From NCBI RefSeq assembly GCF_019239235.1, contig NZ_JAAZTS010000026.1, positions 1 to 36,689 on the forward strand: a DNA stretch of 36,689 nucleotides. The letters run 5' to 3'. The stretch comes from Caecibacteroides pullorum (GTDB taxonomy: Bacteria > Bacteroidota > Bacteroidia > Bacteroidales > Bacteroidaceae). The notes under the pieces were generated by a model, which did no database searches, was not told the origin of the DNA, and saw only the letters and a list, made by a program, of their open reading frames with translations. Of this stretch, positions 16,438-25,670 are shown piece by piece (the first letter of the stretch is position 1; every line of letters begins with the position of its first letter). The translations under genes and the position numbers were made by a program.

Positions 16438-16479
16438 CGATTTCTGTCCTGCTTCCGCTTTCTTTTGGAAATAATTCGG

Positions 16480-16487
16480 TATCTTTG
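16480..16487 (+). promoter_or_regulatory. -7 box for the sulfatase gene
   Basis: TATCTTTG matches TAnnTTTG exactly, with a leader of about 64 nt. The TTTG at 16464-16467 is only 12 bp upstream, so no good -33 element is seen. That fits a promoter needing an activator (inference). Confidence 0.6.
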
Positions 16488-16557
16488 TCGGCAAGGAGAA
16501 GGAACTGTGCAAGCATTTCCCCCACCGTTTCAACTCATTGCATAAACAAACATTATC

Positions 16558-18075
16558 ATGAAAAAGCATCTTTTTGCCTCACTGGCTGCCCTCTCGGCCG
16601 CCGCTACGCTGGCTGCCCAAGAGCGCCCCAACATCGTAGTCTTCCTCGTAGACGATATGGGACTGATGGATACTTCCGTCCCCTTCATCACCGACCGCAA
16701 CGGAGAACCCCAACGCCAGCCACTGAACGACTGGTACCGCACGCCCAACATGGAACGGCTGGCCGCGCAAGGAACATGCTTCTCCACCTTCTATGCCCAA
16801 AGTGTCAGCTCGCCTTCGCGCACGTCCATCATGACAGGACAGAACGCGGCACGCCACCGCACCACCAACTGGATAAACGCCGAAAGCAACAACCGCGACC
16901 AGTTCGGCCCCTATGAATGGAACTGGCAGGGGCTGAAGGCCGATGCACAAATCTATCCCGCCGTACTGAAAGCAGCCGGATACAAGACCATCCACGTGGG
17001 CAAGGCGCACTTCGGATGCAAGGACAGCGAAGGCGAAGACCCTACCCGACTGGGTTTTGACGTCAACATCGCCGGCTCGTCCATCGGCCATCCGGGCAGC
17101 TACCACGGCGAGAACGGATACGGATGGATCAAAGGGCAACGCGCACGGGCCGTACCTGACCTGGAGCAGTATCACGGCACCTCCACTTTCCTGTCCGACG
17201 CGCTGACACTGGAGGCCGAAAAGGAGATAGACAAAGCCATCGCTGAGGGCAAACCTTTCTACCTGAACATGGCCCACTACGCCGTACACGCCCCCTTCGA
17301 AACGGACGAACGCTTCATCGGCCACTATCAGAACAGCGACAAACCCCAGCAGGCAAAGGCCTTCGCCACGTTGATAGAGGGCATGGACAAGTCGCTGGGC
17401 GACCTGCTGGACAAGCTCGAGGAAGCCGGTGTGGCCGAGAATACACTGGTCATCTTCCTGGGCGACAATGGCGGTGACGCTCCACTGGGAGGAGCTGCCG
17501 ACTACGGCTCGTCGGCACCGCTCAAGGGAAAGAAAGGTTCGGAATACGAAGGCGGTGTACGGGTGCCCTTCATCGCCGCCTGGGCCAAGCCCGATGCTTC
17601 CAACAAGTTCCAAAAGGCTTATCCTATTGCTCAAGGCTGCATGCAGACCCAGATGGGTACGGTGATGGATCTTTATCCCACCATCCTGTCCGTGGCCGGT
17701 GTCAAGGCTCCGAAGGGACACGTGCTGGATGGCTCCGACCTGAAGAAATTGCTGGCAGGCAAGGTCGACAAGAAGCATCGCGACGACTTCCTGATGCACT
17801 TCCCCCACCAGCACCGCGGCAGCTATTTCACCACCTACCGCAAGGGCGACTGGAAGCTGATCTACTACTATAATCCCGAAACCGACAGCAAACCCACCTG
17901 CAAGCTGTTCAACCTGGCCGACGATCCGTTCGAGAAGAACGACCTGGCACAGACGGAGCGCAAGAAAGTGCGCGAACTCTGCCAACTGATGATCGAAAGA
18001 CTGGAGCAGGAAAAAGCACTCTACCCCATCGACAAGGAAAACAAGACCCTCTATCCCATTCTGCCGAAAGAATAA
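16558..18075 (+). CDS. Secreted sulfatase, serine type
   Basis: 505 aa with an N-terminal signal peptide (MKKHLFASLAALSAAATLAA, cleavage near 20-21) and a sulfatase fold. Metal-binding D32/D33 occur in FLVDDMG. The catalytic motif is SSPSR at 84-88, so S84 must be oxidised to formylglycine by a radical-SAM maturase (anSME), which is not in this window. GDNGGD near 302 supplies further metal ligands. No lipobox is seen, so a soluble periplasmic location is likely. Polysaccharide sulfatases usually sit next to glycosidases or SusC/D; none is adjacent on the same strand, so the substrate is unknown. A tandem repeat array precedes it. Confidence 0.92.
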   Translation: MKKHLFASLAALSAAATLAAQERPNIVVFLVDDMGLMDTSVPFITDRNGEPQRQPLNDWYRTPNMERLAAQGTCFSTFYAQSVSSPSRTSIMTGQNAARHRTTNWINAESNNRDQFGPYEWNWQGLKADAQIYPAVLKAAGYKTIHVGKAHFGCKDSEGEDPTRLGFDVNIAGSSIGHPGSYHGENGYGWIKGQRARAVPDLEQYHGTSTFLSDALTLEAEKEIDKAIAEGKPFYLNMAHYAVHAPFETDERFIGHYQNSDKPQQAKAFATLIEGMDKSLGDLLDKLEEAGVAENTLVIFLGDNGGDAPLGGAADYGSSAPLKGKKGSEYEGGVRVPFIAAWAKPDASNKFQKAYPIAQGCMQTQMGTVMDLYPTILSVAGVKAPKGHVLDGSDLKKLLAGKVDKKHRDDFLMHFPHQHRGSYFTTYRKGDWKLIYYYNPETDSKPTCKLFNLADDPFEKNDLAQTERKKVRELCQLMIERLEQEKALYPIDKENKTLYPILPKE

Positions 18076-18109
18076 CTAAGAAACTGAACTGTTTTATCGA
18101 AATAAAGAC

Positions 18110-18143
18110 AAACCCCTGTCCAGCTAAAGCCGGGCAGGGGTTT
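18110..18143. terminator. Terminator between convergent sulfatase and GH3 genes
   Basis: AAACCCCTGTCC (18110-18121) pairs with GGGCAGGGGTTT (18132-18143), with one mismatch and a 10-nt loop. Short T/A runs lie on both sides, so it can serve both genes. Confidence 0.7.
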
Positions 18144-18175
18144 ATTATAACCGATAAATGTTCTTACTACGGATA

Positions 18176-20350
18176 TCAGAACTCGTACATCATCGTCTGC
18201 AAGGCACGGTCGTCCGAACTTCCTCCGTAAAGCAGCTTATAGCTGCCCTTCAGGGGATGAACCGTATTGGTCGCCGTATCCCACCAGTTGAAGGTTTCCT
18301 CCGTCAGCGGCAGGCTGACCGTGCGGGTAGCTCCGGTAGGAATGTGCACACGCTTGAAGGCACGCAGTGTCTTACGCGGCCCGTTGGCATCATCGGGACG
18401 GTTCAGGTAAAGCTGAACCACTTCATCGCCGTCCATACTGCCTGTATTGGTGACGGGCACCAGCAGACAGCCATCCTTCACCTCGGCCTTACCGTAGGCA
18501 AAGGTCGTATAGCTCAGTCCGTGGCCGAAGGGGAAGAGCGGCGTACCTTCGAAATAACGGTACGTGCGTCCCTTCATGCTGTAATCCTCGTAGTCGGGCA
18601 GCTGACCCACATTCTTGTAGAAGGTAACGGGCAGGCGTCCGGCCGGGTTGTAGTCTCCATAGAGCACATCGGCCACGGCAGTACCACCAGCCTCGCCGGG
18701 ATACCATGCCTGCAGGATGGCATCGCACGTCTGCGTCTCGGGTTCCAGTCCCACGGCACTACCCGAGAAGTTGACGAAGACTACTTTCTTTCCGGCAACC
18801 TTCAACGCCTTGAGCAACTGACGCTGGATAGCAGGCAGCTCGATGTCCGTACGGTCGCCACCCTTAAAGCCCTGTACATCGACTTTCATTTCCTCGCCTT
18901 CCAACAGCGGAGAGATACCTCCGGCAAAGATTACGACATCCGCATGGTCTACTTGCTTCAACAGAGATGCTGCATCCAACGGTTTCATCTGTTTCATCTC
19001 TTCTTTTTTGTGTTTCGGTACAAAACCTTCCGCATAAAGGGCGCCGGGCACATAAATCAGCTGTTCTTCAGGCAGACGTTTACGCAGAGCCTCAAGCAGC
19101 GTCACGGTATGGCCGGGGAAACCGTTGTAATTACCCCACTGCATTACCGAGTCATTGGCATTGGGGCCGACGAGGGCAACCGTCATACCAGCCTTCAACG
19201 GCAACAGATTGTTCTTGTTCTGGAGCAGGGTCATAGTCTCACGCGCCATGCGTAGAGCCAGTGCCTGGTGTGCATGACAATTGACAACCGAGTCGGGAAT
19301 AGCATCCCAAGGCGTAGTCTCGTCCATCTCGCCCAGTTCGAAGCGGGCCTTCAGCAGACGCGATACCGAACGGTCCAGATCAAACTCCTTAATCTTGCCC
19401 TGACGCACGGCATCGGCCAGCGACTTGTAGGCATCGCCGCATTCCAGGTCCGTCCCTGACAAAACAGCAGCCGACGAAGCATCCGCTTTATCCTTGTGCG
19501 TCCCGTGGCGGCCTTCCTCGAAGAAGTCGTAAATAGCACCGCAATCACTTACCACCAGTCCTTCGTATCCCCATTCATCACGCAAGATTTGCATCAGCAA
19601 CCGATCACTGTTACAACAGGGCGAGCCTTCGAAGCGGTTGTAGGCACACATTACTTCCTTCACACCAGCCTTCTGCACCAAGTCCTTGAAAGCGGGCAGA
19701 TAGGTTTCCCACAAGTCACGTGGATCAATGTCTTCAGTGTTGAAGCTATGACGGTTCCACTCGGGACCAGAGTGGACGGCATAATGCTTGGCACAGGCAT
19801 GCGCCTTGTCATATTGACTGTCTTCAGGGCCTTGCAGACCTCTAACGACGGCCATACCCAGCTGGCTCGTTAAGTACGGATCTTCACCATAGGTCTCTTG
19901 CCCACGTCCCCAACGCGGATCACGGAAAATGTTGATGTTAGGCGTCCAGAAAGTCAAGCCCTGATATATTTTATAGCTACTGTCACGTCGAGCAATATGG
20001 TTTTTGGCACGTGCTTCGTCACTTACAGCAGTGAACACCACGTGGAGTAACGAATCGTTGAAGGCAGCACCCATACCGATGGCTTGCGGAAAGACGGTAG
20101 CCCGACCGTTGCGGGCCACACCATGCAAAGCCTCGTTCCACCAGTTATAGGGCTTGATCCCCAAACGTGGCACAGCGGATGAATTGTTCTGCATCAACGA
20201 GACTTTCTCTTCCAGCGTCAGACGCTGCACCAAATCGGCCGCACGCTCTTCAGGTGGAAGAGAAGTATTCTGGTAGGAAAGTTTCTGCTGGCAGGCTGAC
20301 ATCAAGGCGCCAAACAACAGAATAGGAATTATAATCTTTTTCATAAGCAT
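18176..20350 (-). CDS. GH3 glycosidase lipoprotein, probable beta-xylosidase
   Basis: 724 aa. The signal peptide ends in the lipobox LMSAC (C20), so this is a lipoprotein; no acidic surface-export signal follows the cysteine, so a periplasmic face is likely. The GH3 N-terminal barrel has YNWWNEALHGVA (68-79), CAKHY (186-190), and the nucleophile D269 in VVSDCGAIYD. The alpha/beta sandwich domain follows (VALVGPNAND) and a fibronectin-III-like domain ends the protein (GDEVVQLYL). The WNEALHG signature is typical of the xylosidase branch. Being the last gene of the xylR-xylB-xylA-xylE transcript, it very likely liberates xylose (inference). A downstream start at Met3 is also possible. Confidence 0.9.
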   Translation of the reverse strand: MLMKKIIIPILLFGALMSACQQKLSYQNTSLPPEERAADLVQRLTLEEKVSLMQNNSSAVPRLGIKPYNWWNEALHGVARNGRATVFPQAIGMGAAFNDSLLHVVFTAVSDEARAKNHIARRDSSYKIYQGLTFWTPNINIFRDPRWGRGQETYGEDPYLTSQLGMAVVRGLQGPEDSQYDKAHACAKHYAVHSGPEWNRHSFNTEDIDPRDLWETYLPAFKDLVQKAGVKEVMCAYNRFEGSPCCNSDRLLMQILRDEWGYEGLVVSDCGAIYDFFEEGRHGTHKDKADASSAAVLSGTDLECGDAYKSLADAVRQGKIKEFDLDRSVSRLLKARFELGEMDETTPWDAIPDSVVNCHAHQALALRMARETMTLLQNKNNLLPLKAGMTVALVGPNANDSVMQWGNYNGFPGHTVTLLEALRKRLPEEQLIYVPGALYAEGFVPKHKKEEMKQMKPLDAASLLKQVDHADVVIFAGGISPLLEGEEMKVDVQGFKGGDRTDIELPAIQRQLLKALKVAGKKVVFVNFSGSAVGLEPETQTCDAILQAWYPGEAGGTAVADVLYGDYNPAGRLPVTFYKNVGQLPDYEDYSMKGRTYRYFEGTPLFPFGHGLSYTTFAYGKAEVKDGCLLVPVTNTGSMDGDEVVQLYLNRPDDANGPRKTLRAFKRVHIPTGATRTVSLPLTEETFNWWDTATNTVHPLKGSYKLLYGGSSDDRALQTMMYEF

Positions 20351-20368
20351 TCTTATCTATTTATTTCC

Positions 20369-21847
20369 TTATTTCTTTTTCCAAAGCCGCGTCATATCCT
20401 CCAGTGTCTTGCCTGTGGTTTCGGGCACGAGCTTCCACACGAAGACGGCAGCCACCACACAGATGACGCCATAGAGAGCGTAGGCGAACATGTGACCGAA
20501 CTTGTCACCCATCTCACCCAACTGCATGTTGTACATCGGCACGAAAGTGGAGGACACAATGAAATTGAAGATCCATTGAAAAGCTACAGCCACCGCTACG
20601 GCCGCACCACGGATGGTGTTAGGGAATATCTCAGCAATTAGTACCCAGCAAATGGGCCCCCAGCTAAACATGAACGAAGCACTATAGACCATGATGCTCA
20701 CTACGGAAACCAGGGCAGGAAGACCGATCACCACGTTACACAACGCCACGCCAAAGGCTCCGACAGCCATACCTATCGAGCCCGAAATGAGCAGCGGCTT
20801 GCGTCCCCAACGCTCTACGGTGAACACAGCTAAGAGCGTGAAGAGAATGTTAATGATGCCCATGATCACAGTCTGCATCATCGGATTGCCCATACCCATG
20901 CTCTCGAAAATACGCGGAGCAAAGTAAAGCACAGCATTGATACCCACCGCCTGCTGGAATACACTCAGCATGATGCCGATGAAAATCACCATCCAACCAT
21001 AGGTGAAGAGGCGCTCGGTCTTCTCATGCGCCGTAGCTTTGATGTCAGCCAGAATGGCACGTGCCTGTGAAGCACCGTTGATACGTCCCAAGACGGCCAA
21101 TGCCTTGTCGTCGCGTCCGCAGAGAGCCAGATAACGCGGCGTTTCGGGCACAAGCAGCACCAACAGGGTGAACAGTCCGGCCGGTACAGCCTCGCTGACA
21201 AACATCAGTCGCCACCCCGTTTCGATGGTCCAGGCGGCAGCATCAGGATTCAGTATCTGATTCACACCCTCCACCGCACGAATGACGGGGTTGATGTTAT
21301 CGCCCAAGATGAGGAAATTGACGAAGTAAACCACAAGTTGGCCGAAGATAATGGCAAACTGGTTCCATGACACCAGCGTGCCACGGATATTGCTCGGTGC
21401 AATCTCGGCGATGTACATGGGGCAGATGGCCGACGCCAGTCCGACACCCACACCGCCCAGCACGCGGTAGAAATTGAAAGCGAGAAGCAGCGAATAGCTC
21501 GACTCGCCGTAGCCGAAAAACAGGAATTCAGGATAGTAGGAACCCAAAGCCGAAAGAAAGAACAGGACACCAGCCAGGAAAAGCGACTTCTTGCGTCCCA
21601 GGCGGGAGGCGCAGAGTCCCGAAATGGCACTGCCGATAATACAGCCGATAAGTGCACTCGACGATGTAATGCCATGCCATGTGTCAGTGTAAGTAAAGTC
21701 CGGTGCTCCCATGAAGAAGGCCTGGAGGCCCTTCTCGGCACCCGAGATGACGGCAGTGTCGTAACCGAAGAGCAGCCCTCCCAGCACAGCCACCAGTACA
21801 ATGGAGAAGAGGTAAGCTTTGCTACCGTTTTCTGTTTGGTTTGTCAT
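20369..21847 (-). CDS. xylE: D-xylose/H+ symporter XylE (MFS sugar porter)
   Basis: 492 aa, 12-helix major facilitator of the sugar porter family. It shows GGLLFGYDTAVISGAEKGL in helix 1, RLGRKKSLF (loop 2-3), a central VPETPRYLA, the QQAVGINAVLYFAP substrate-binding helix 7, and terminal PETTGKTLEDM. Substrate assignment to xylose rests on high resemblance to XylE and on position between xylA and the GH3 gene (18 bp upstream of it). It is separated from xylA by 125 bp that hold a long inverted repeat. Confidence 0.94.
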   Translation of the reverse strand: MTNQTENGSKAYLFSIVLVAVLGGLLFGYDTAVISGAEKGLQAFFMGAPDFTYTDTWHGITSSSALIGCIIGSAISGLCASRLGRKKSLFLAGVLFFLSALGSYYPEFLFFGYGESSYSLLLAFNFYRVLGGVGVGLASAICPMYIAEIAPSNIRGTLVSWNQFAIIFGQLVVYFVNFLILGDNINPVIRAVEGVNQILNPDAAAWTIETGWRLMFVSEAVPAGLFTLLVLLVPETPRYLALCGRDDKALAVLGRINGASQARAILADIKATAHEKTERLFTYGWMVIFIGIMLSVFQQAVGINAVLYFAPRIFESMGMGNPMMQTVIMGIINILFTLLAVFTVERWGRKPLLISGSIGMAVGAFGVALCNVVIGLPALVSVVSIMVYSASFMFSWGPICWVLIAEIFPNTIRGAAVAVAVAFQWIFNFIVSSTFVPMYNMQLGEMGDKFGHMFAYALYGVICVVAAVFVWKLVPETTGKTLEDMTRLWKKK

Positions 21848-21863
21848 GATATTAGGAAATTAA

Positions 21864-21961
21864 GAATGAAGAATGATGAATGAAGAATAAACCTATGGGC
21901 GAGAAATCATACACATCGGCCTCACACATAGCTGAAATTCTTCATTCTTCGTTCTTCATTC
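21864..21961. repeat. 25-bp-arm inverted repeat between xylA and xylE
   Basis: Arms at 21864-21888 and 21937-21961 are built from GAATGAAGAAT motifs and pair over 25 bp with 2 mismatches. The 48-nt loop contains a further CTATG...CATAG stem. Transcripts of the operon would fold here, between the xylA stop (21973) and xylE start (21847). Possible roles are 3'-end protection of the xylA segment or partial termination; it is also compositionally like a small mobile repeat. Confidence 0.8.
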
Positions 21962-21972
21962 CCCATTAATTA

Positions 21973-23289
21973 TTAAGCGTACATATTCACAATGGCCTCA
22001 TACAGTTCCTGCTTGCCGCTGGTCTGTTTCGGTTCACCATTCTGCTTGGCGTATGCCACGACATCTTCCAGTGTCAGCTTGCCGTCTTCGAAGTCCTTGC
22101 CAAGGCCACTGTCGAAAGAGGCATAACGCTGGGTCAGCATCTGCTTGTAAGGTGACTCCTCGAGGAGCTTGGCAGCGCTCTCCAGCGCACGGGCCATAGC
22201 GTCCATGCCGGCAATGTGGGCGATGAAGATGTCCTCCAGGTCGGTGGAGTTGCGGCGCGTCTTGGCGTCGAAGTTCGTGCCGCCGTCCTTGAAGCCGCCG
22301 CCGCGGATAATCTGCATCATGGCCTGGATGAGCTCAAAGTTGTCGATGGGGAACTGGTCGGTATCCCATCCGTTCTGATAGTCGCCACGGTTGGCGTCGA
22401 TGGAGCCCAGCATACCGTTGTCCACAGCCACGGCCAGTTCGTGCTCGAAGGTGTGTCCGGCCAGGGTAGCGTGGTTCACCTCGATGTTCACTTTGAAATC
22501 CTTGTCCAGCCCGTGTGCCTTCAGGAAGCCGATGACGGTCTCCGTGTCCACGTCATACTGATGCTTGGTAGGCTCCATAGGCTTCGGTTCCACAAGGAAG
22601 GTGCCCTTGAAACCGCGGGCGCGAGCATAGTCACGGGCCATGCGCAGCATCGTGGCCAGGTGTTCCTTCTCACGTTTCTGGTCGGTGTTGAGCAAGCTCA
22701 TGTATCCCTCGCGACCGCCCCAGAAGACGTAGTTCGATCCGCCCAACTCGATGGTGGCGTCAATGGCGTTCTTGATCTGCACGGCGGCACGGGCTACGAC
22801 GTCGAAGTCGGGATTCGTGGCGGCGCCGTTCATGTAGCGCTTGTGGCCGAAGACATTGGCCGTCCCCCACAGCAGTTTGATGCCCGTCTCCTGTTGTTTC
22901 TGTTTCAGGTAGGCTACGATTTCCTTCAGATTGGCTTCGTATTCCTCGATGGTGTCGGCCTCGGCACAGAGGTCCACGTCGTGGAAGCAATAGTACTCGA
23001 TGCCCATCTTCTGCATGAACTCAAAGCCCGCGTCCACCTTGTGCTTGGCAGCCTCCACGGGATTAGCCGAGTCGTTCCACGGGAAAGTCTTCGTGCCGCC
23101 GCCGAACTGGTCACTGCCCTCGGCGCACAGCGTGTGCCACCAGGCCATGGCGAACTTCAGCCATTCGCTCATTTTCTTGCCCATGATGAGCTTGTCGGCG
23201 TCATAATAACGGAACGCCATGGGATTCTTACTCTCTTTACCTTCAAACTTAATCTTTCCTATGCCAGGAAAATACTCTTTTGTTGCCAT
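21973..23289 (-). CDS. xylA: Xylose isomerase
   Basis: 438 aa, class II xylose isomerase converting D-xylose to D-xylulose. Catalytic His103 and Asp106 are seen in [10 protein letters not shown], with [14 protein letters not shown] around 196-209, metal ligands in [14 protein letters not shown], and the [15 protein letters not shown] segment. I start at [12 protein letters not shown] (CAT at 23287-23289), the usual start of the family. An in-frame upstream ATG (23316) would add nine residues encoded by an intercistronic hairpin and is unlikely. It is the third gene of the xyl operon, 62 bp after xylB. Confidence 0.97.
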   Translation of the reverse strand: MATKEYFPGIGKIKFEGKESKNPMAFRYYDADKLIMGKKMSEWLKFAMAWWHTLCAEGSDQFGGGTKTFPWNDSANPVEAAKHKVDAGFEFMQKMGIEYYCFHDVDLCAEADTIEEYEANLKEIVAYLKQKQQETGIKLLWGTANVFGHKRYMNGAATNPDFDVVARAAVQIKNAIDATIELGGSNYVFWGGREGYMSLLNTDQKREKEHLATMLRMARDYARARGFKGTFLVEPKPMEPTKHQYDVDTETVIGFLKAHGLDKDFKVNIEVNHATLAGHTFEHELAVAVDNGMLGSIDANRGDYQNGWDTDQFPIDNFELIQAMMQIIRGGGFKDGGTNFDAKTRRNSTDLEDIFIAHIAGMDAMARALESAAKLLEESPYKQMLTQRYASFDSGLGKDFEDGKLTLEDVVAYAKQNGEPKQTSGKQELYEAIVNMYA

Positions 23290-23308
23290 AATCTTTCTGA
23301 TGTTTTGT

Positions 23309-23322
23309 GAGGCCAAGGCCTC
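23309..23322 (-). promoter_or_regulatory. Short GC hairpin just upstream of xylA
   Basis: GAGGCCAAGGCCTC forms a 6-bp GC-rich stem with a 2-nt loop, about 20 nt before the xylA start in the xylB-xylA spacer. In mRNA it could act as a processing or 5'-protection element, or influence xylA translation. Confidence 0.5.
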
Positions 23323-23351
23323 GATTTCTATAATTATTATTTATTTCCAAG

Positions 23352-24836
23352 TCAAATCATTTTCTCCAATAACTGTTTCCAGCGGGTATATGCCTCGAGG
23401 TATTCTTCGCGCCGCGTGTCGTCCGGCTCGATGACGGCCAGACGCTCCAGCGTGGCGAAGGCCTCTACATGGTCGCGATAGATACCTGCACCGATACCCG
23501 CCCCCTTAGCAGCACCAACGGAACCATCTGTATCGTAGAGCTCGATGGTGGCGCCCGTCACGCCCGCCAGCGTGTCGCGGAAAACGGGGCTGAGGAACAT
23601 GTTGGCTCGTCCGGCGTGTATCTTCTGCACGGGGATGCCCATCTGCTCCATGATGTCGATGCCATACTTGAAGGCAAAGACGATGCCCTCCTGCGCGGCG
23701 CGGGCCACGTGGCGGCGGTCGTGCAGGTTGAAGTTCAGGCCACAGACGGAACAGCCCGTCTCACGGTTCTCCAGCATACGCTCGGCACCGTTACCGAAAG
23801 GCAGGATGCTGACGCCAGCACTACCTATGGGCACTTGGGCAGCCAAGTCGTTCAGTTCGGCGTATGAAATGCCTTCGGGAGCCACATTGCGCTTCACCCA
23901 CGAGTTGAGGATGCCCGTACCGTTGATGCAGAGGAGTACGCCCAGGCGGGTCTGGTCGGCCGTGTGGTTGACGTGCGCAAAGGTGTTGACACGGCTGCGC
24001 GAATCGTAGTTCACCTCGCCGTTCACGCCATAGACCACGCCGCTCGTACCTGCCGTCGAGGCGATCTCACCGGGGTTGAATACATTGAGCGAGAGGGCAT
24101 TGTTCGGCTGGTCGCCCGCACGGTAGGTGACGGGGGTTCCCTCGGCCAGGCCCAGTTCGCGGGCTACGTCGGCCTTCACCCATCCCTGCTCTGCGAAAGT
24201 AGGTCGGATATCGGCTATCAGTGAGTGGTCAAAGCCGTAGTAGTCCATCAGGAAATCGGCCACGCAGCCGCGACGGAAATCCCAGAACATGCCTTCGGAC
24301 AGTCCGGAGACGGTGGTACACACCTCGCCGGTCAGACGCATGGCAATATAGTCGCCAGGAAGCATTATTTTATCTATCTGTTCATACACCTGCGGCTCGT
24401 TCTCCTTGACCCATGCCAGCTTGGCGGCGGTGAAGTTGCCCGGCGAGTTGAGCAGATGCGTCAGGCATCGTTCCTGTCCCAGAGCTTCGAAAGCCCGCTG
24501 TCCGTAGGACACAGCGCGCGAGTCGCACCAGATGATGGCCGGCCGTAGCACTCGTTGTTCACGGTCCACACACACCAGCCCATGCATCTGATAGGAGATG
24601 CCGATGGCCTTGACGTCCCTGCCGTCGGCACCGGACTCGTGAAGCACAGCCTGCGTGGCCAGCTTCAAGTTCGTCCACCAGCTTTCGGGATCTTGTTCAG
24701 CCCATCCCTGCTTAACAGCCAGAATGGGTGCCTCCGTCTTCGGATAAAAAGCCGAGGCCACACACTTACCGCTCGCGGCATCTACCAAGCTCGCTTTGAC
24801 GGACGAGCTTCCTATATCATAACCTAATAAATACAT
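23352..24836 (-). CDS. xylB: Xylulokinase
   Basis: 494 aa FGGY-family kinase phosphorylating D-xylulose to D-xylulose-5-phosphate for the pentose phosphate pathway. The N-terminal phosphate loop is GYDIGSSSVKASLVD (5-19). The catalytic base is D242 in YRAGDQPNNAL, with SYQMHGLV at 81-88, GTSGVVYGV in the second domain, and a C-terminal GSVGAAKGAGIGAGI. It is the second gene of the operon, 6 bp after xylR. Confidence 0.96.
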   Translation of the reverse strand: MYLLGYDIGSSSVKASLVDAASGKCVASAFYPKTEAPILAVKQGWAEQDPESWWTNLKLATQAVLHESGADGRDVKAIGISYQMHGLVCVDREQRVLRPAIIWCDSRAVSYGQRAFEALGQERCLTHLLNSPGNFTAAKLAWVKENEPQVYEQIDKIMLPGDYIAMRLTGEVCTTVSGLSEGMFWDFRRGCVADFLMDYYGFDHSLIADIRPTFAEQGWVKADVARELGLAEGTPVTYRAGDQPNNALSLNVFNPGEIASTAGTSGVVYGVNGEVNYDSRSRVNTFAHVNHTADQTRLGVLLCINGTGILNSWVKRNVAPEGISYAELNDLAAQVPIGSAGVSILPFGNGAERMLENRETGCSVCGLNFNLHDRRHVARAAQEGIVFAFKYGIDIMEQMGIPVQKIHAGRANMFLSPVFRDTLAGVTGATIELYDTDGSVGAAKGAGIGAGIYRDHVEAFATLERLAVIEPDDTRREEYLEAYTRWKQLLEKMI

Positions 24837-24842
24837 GATCGT

Positions 24843-25565
24843 TTATCTTCTTTTTTTATTATAGATTTTTTTGTCAAATCGGTAATAGCGTGCCGCACGA
24901 TGTGCCACGCCCTGTTGCTTCTCTTCCAGCGGTACCACGTAGTCCATTATTGCTATCTTTTTGTGGAAGTTTCGCACATCGATAGTCTTATTATATATCA
25001 GTTCATAAAGGCGACGCAACTGCTGGGCGGTAAACTTACGAGGCAATAGATCGAACAACATCGAAGGATTAAACTCGACGTACTGACGAATGAAGATCAG
25101 CGCCTCGCGAATAATCAGGTTGTGGTCGAAAGCCAGGTCCTTCACTTCAGGCAAAGCTACCCAACAAGCCTGATAGTCATCCAGATTCTTACTGAGGGCA
25201 CGATCGATCTTTACCAGCGACAGATAGGCAATGGTCACGATACGGTCCACCTTCGACTGAATGGCTCGTTCCAGCCAGTGAACGTCTTTGGGGTTTTTCG
25301 TGCGGTCTTTGGAGCCGAAAGCCTTGAACTGTGTCAAGCGTACCGACTTTAGTCCCGTCAGCTCGTTTAGCACGCGTTTGGCAGCACCGTCCAGGTCTTC
25401 ATCCTGGTAAATCAGGCTGCCGGGCAGTTTCATGTCGTGGAAGATTTCACCGCTCTCCTCTCCCATTCGCTTCACGAGCAGCACCTTCAGTTGCTCTCCG
25501 TCAAAACCGAAAACGACGCAATCTACAGAGATGTGGTTATTGGCAAGTGGCATTGCATGTTCCAT
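24843..25565 (-). CDS. xylR: NUDIX-family transcriptional regulator of xylose use
   Basis: 240 aa, NrtR-like. The N-terminal NUDIX-fold domain begins near HISVDCVVFGFDGEQLKVLL. Its NUDIX box, GSLIYQDEDLDGAAKRVLNE plus LTGL, lacks the REUxEE glutamate pair, so hydrolase activity is probably lost and ligand sensing remains. The C-terminal winged helix (KFTAQQLRRLYELIY) ends in very basic KKIYNKKRR. Regulators of this type are known for pentose pathways in Bacteroides. I start at MEHAMPLANN (25565); a longer in-frame start at 25598 would overlap the -7 box. It heads the operon, so it probably autoregulates. Confidence 0.88.
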   Translation of the reverse strand: MEHAMPLANNHISVDCVVFGFDGEQLKVLLVKRMGEESGEIFHDMKLPGSLIYQDEDLDGAAKRVLNELTGLKSVRLTQFKAFGSKDRTKNPKDVHWLERAIQSKVDRIVTIAYLSLVKIDRALSKNLDDYQACWVALPEVKDLAFDHNLIIREALIFIRQYVEFNPSMLFDLLPRKFTAQQLRRLYELIYNKTIDVRNFHKKIAIMDYVVPLEEKQQGVAHRAARYYRFDKKIYNKKRR

Positions 25566-25595
25566 ATCGTTTATTTCTTCTTTTGTTTTGCAGTG

Positions 25596-25603
25596 CAAAT
25601 ATA
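25596..25603 (-). promoter_or_regulatory. -7 box of the xyl operon
   Basis: Minus-strand TATATTTG matches TAnnTTTG exactly, 30 bp before the chosen xylR start. No clear -33 element is seen, which would fit activator dependence. Confidence 0.6.
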
Positions 25604-25604
25604 G

Positions 25605-25670
25605 GCATGTTTATAAAAAATATAAAAGCAGAAAGCATGTTTTTAAGCATATAGTAAATTTCTATTTTAC
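25605..25670. promoter_or_regulatory. Candidate operator region of the xyl operon
   Basis: Two direct copies of GCATGTTT start at 25605 and 25635, exactly 30 bp apart (about three helical turns). A further GCAT lies at 25647. Upstream lies the inverted repeat GTAAA (25654-25658) / TTTAC (25666-25670), with a 7-bp spacer. These are the only symmetric or repeated motifs next to the xyl promoter. I cannot confirm the XylR motif from memory. Confidence 0.4.

Noticed and set aside
16579..17985. Long minus-strand open frame opposite the sulfatase gene
   Set aside because: Shadow of GC-rich codon use; the plus strand has signal peptide, metal ligands and the SSPSR motif.
22216..23310. Plus-strand open frame opposite xylA
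   Set aside because: Antisense shadow of a highly conserved enzyme gene; Val/Leu/Asp-biased composition without family features.
25566..25598. Longer start of xylR
   Set aside because: It would overlap the consensus -7 box; the shorter start has a purine-rich leader in front.
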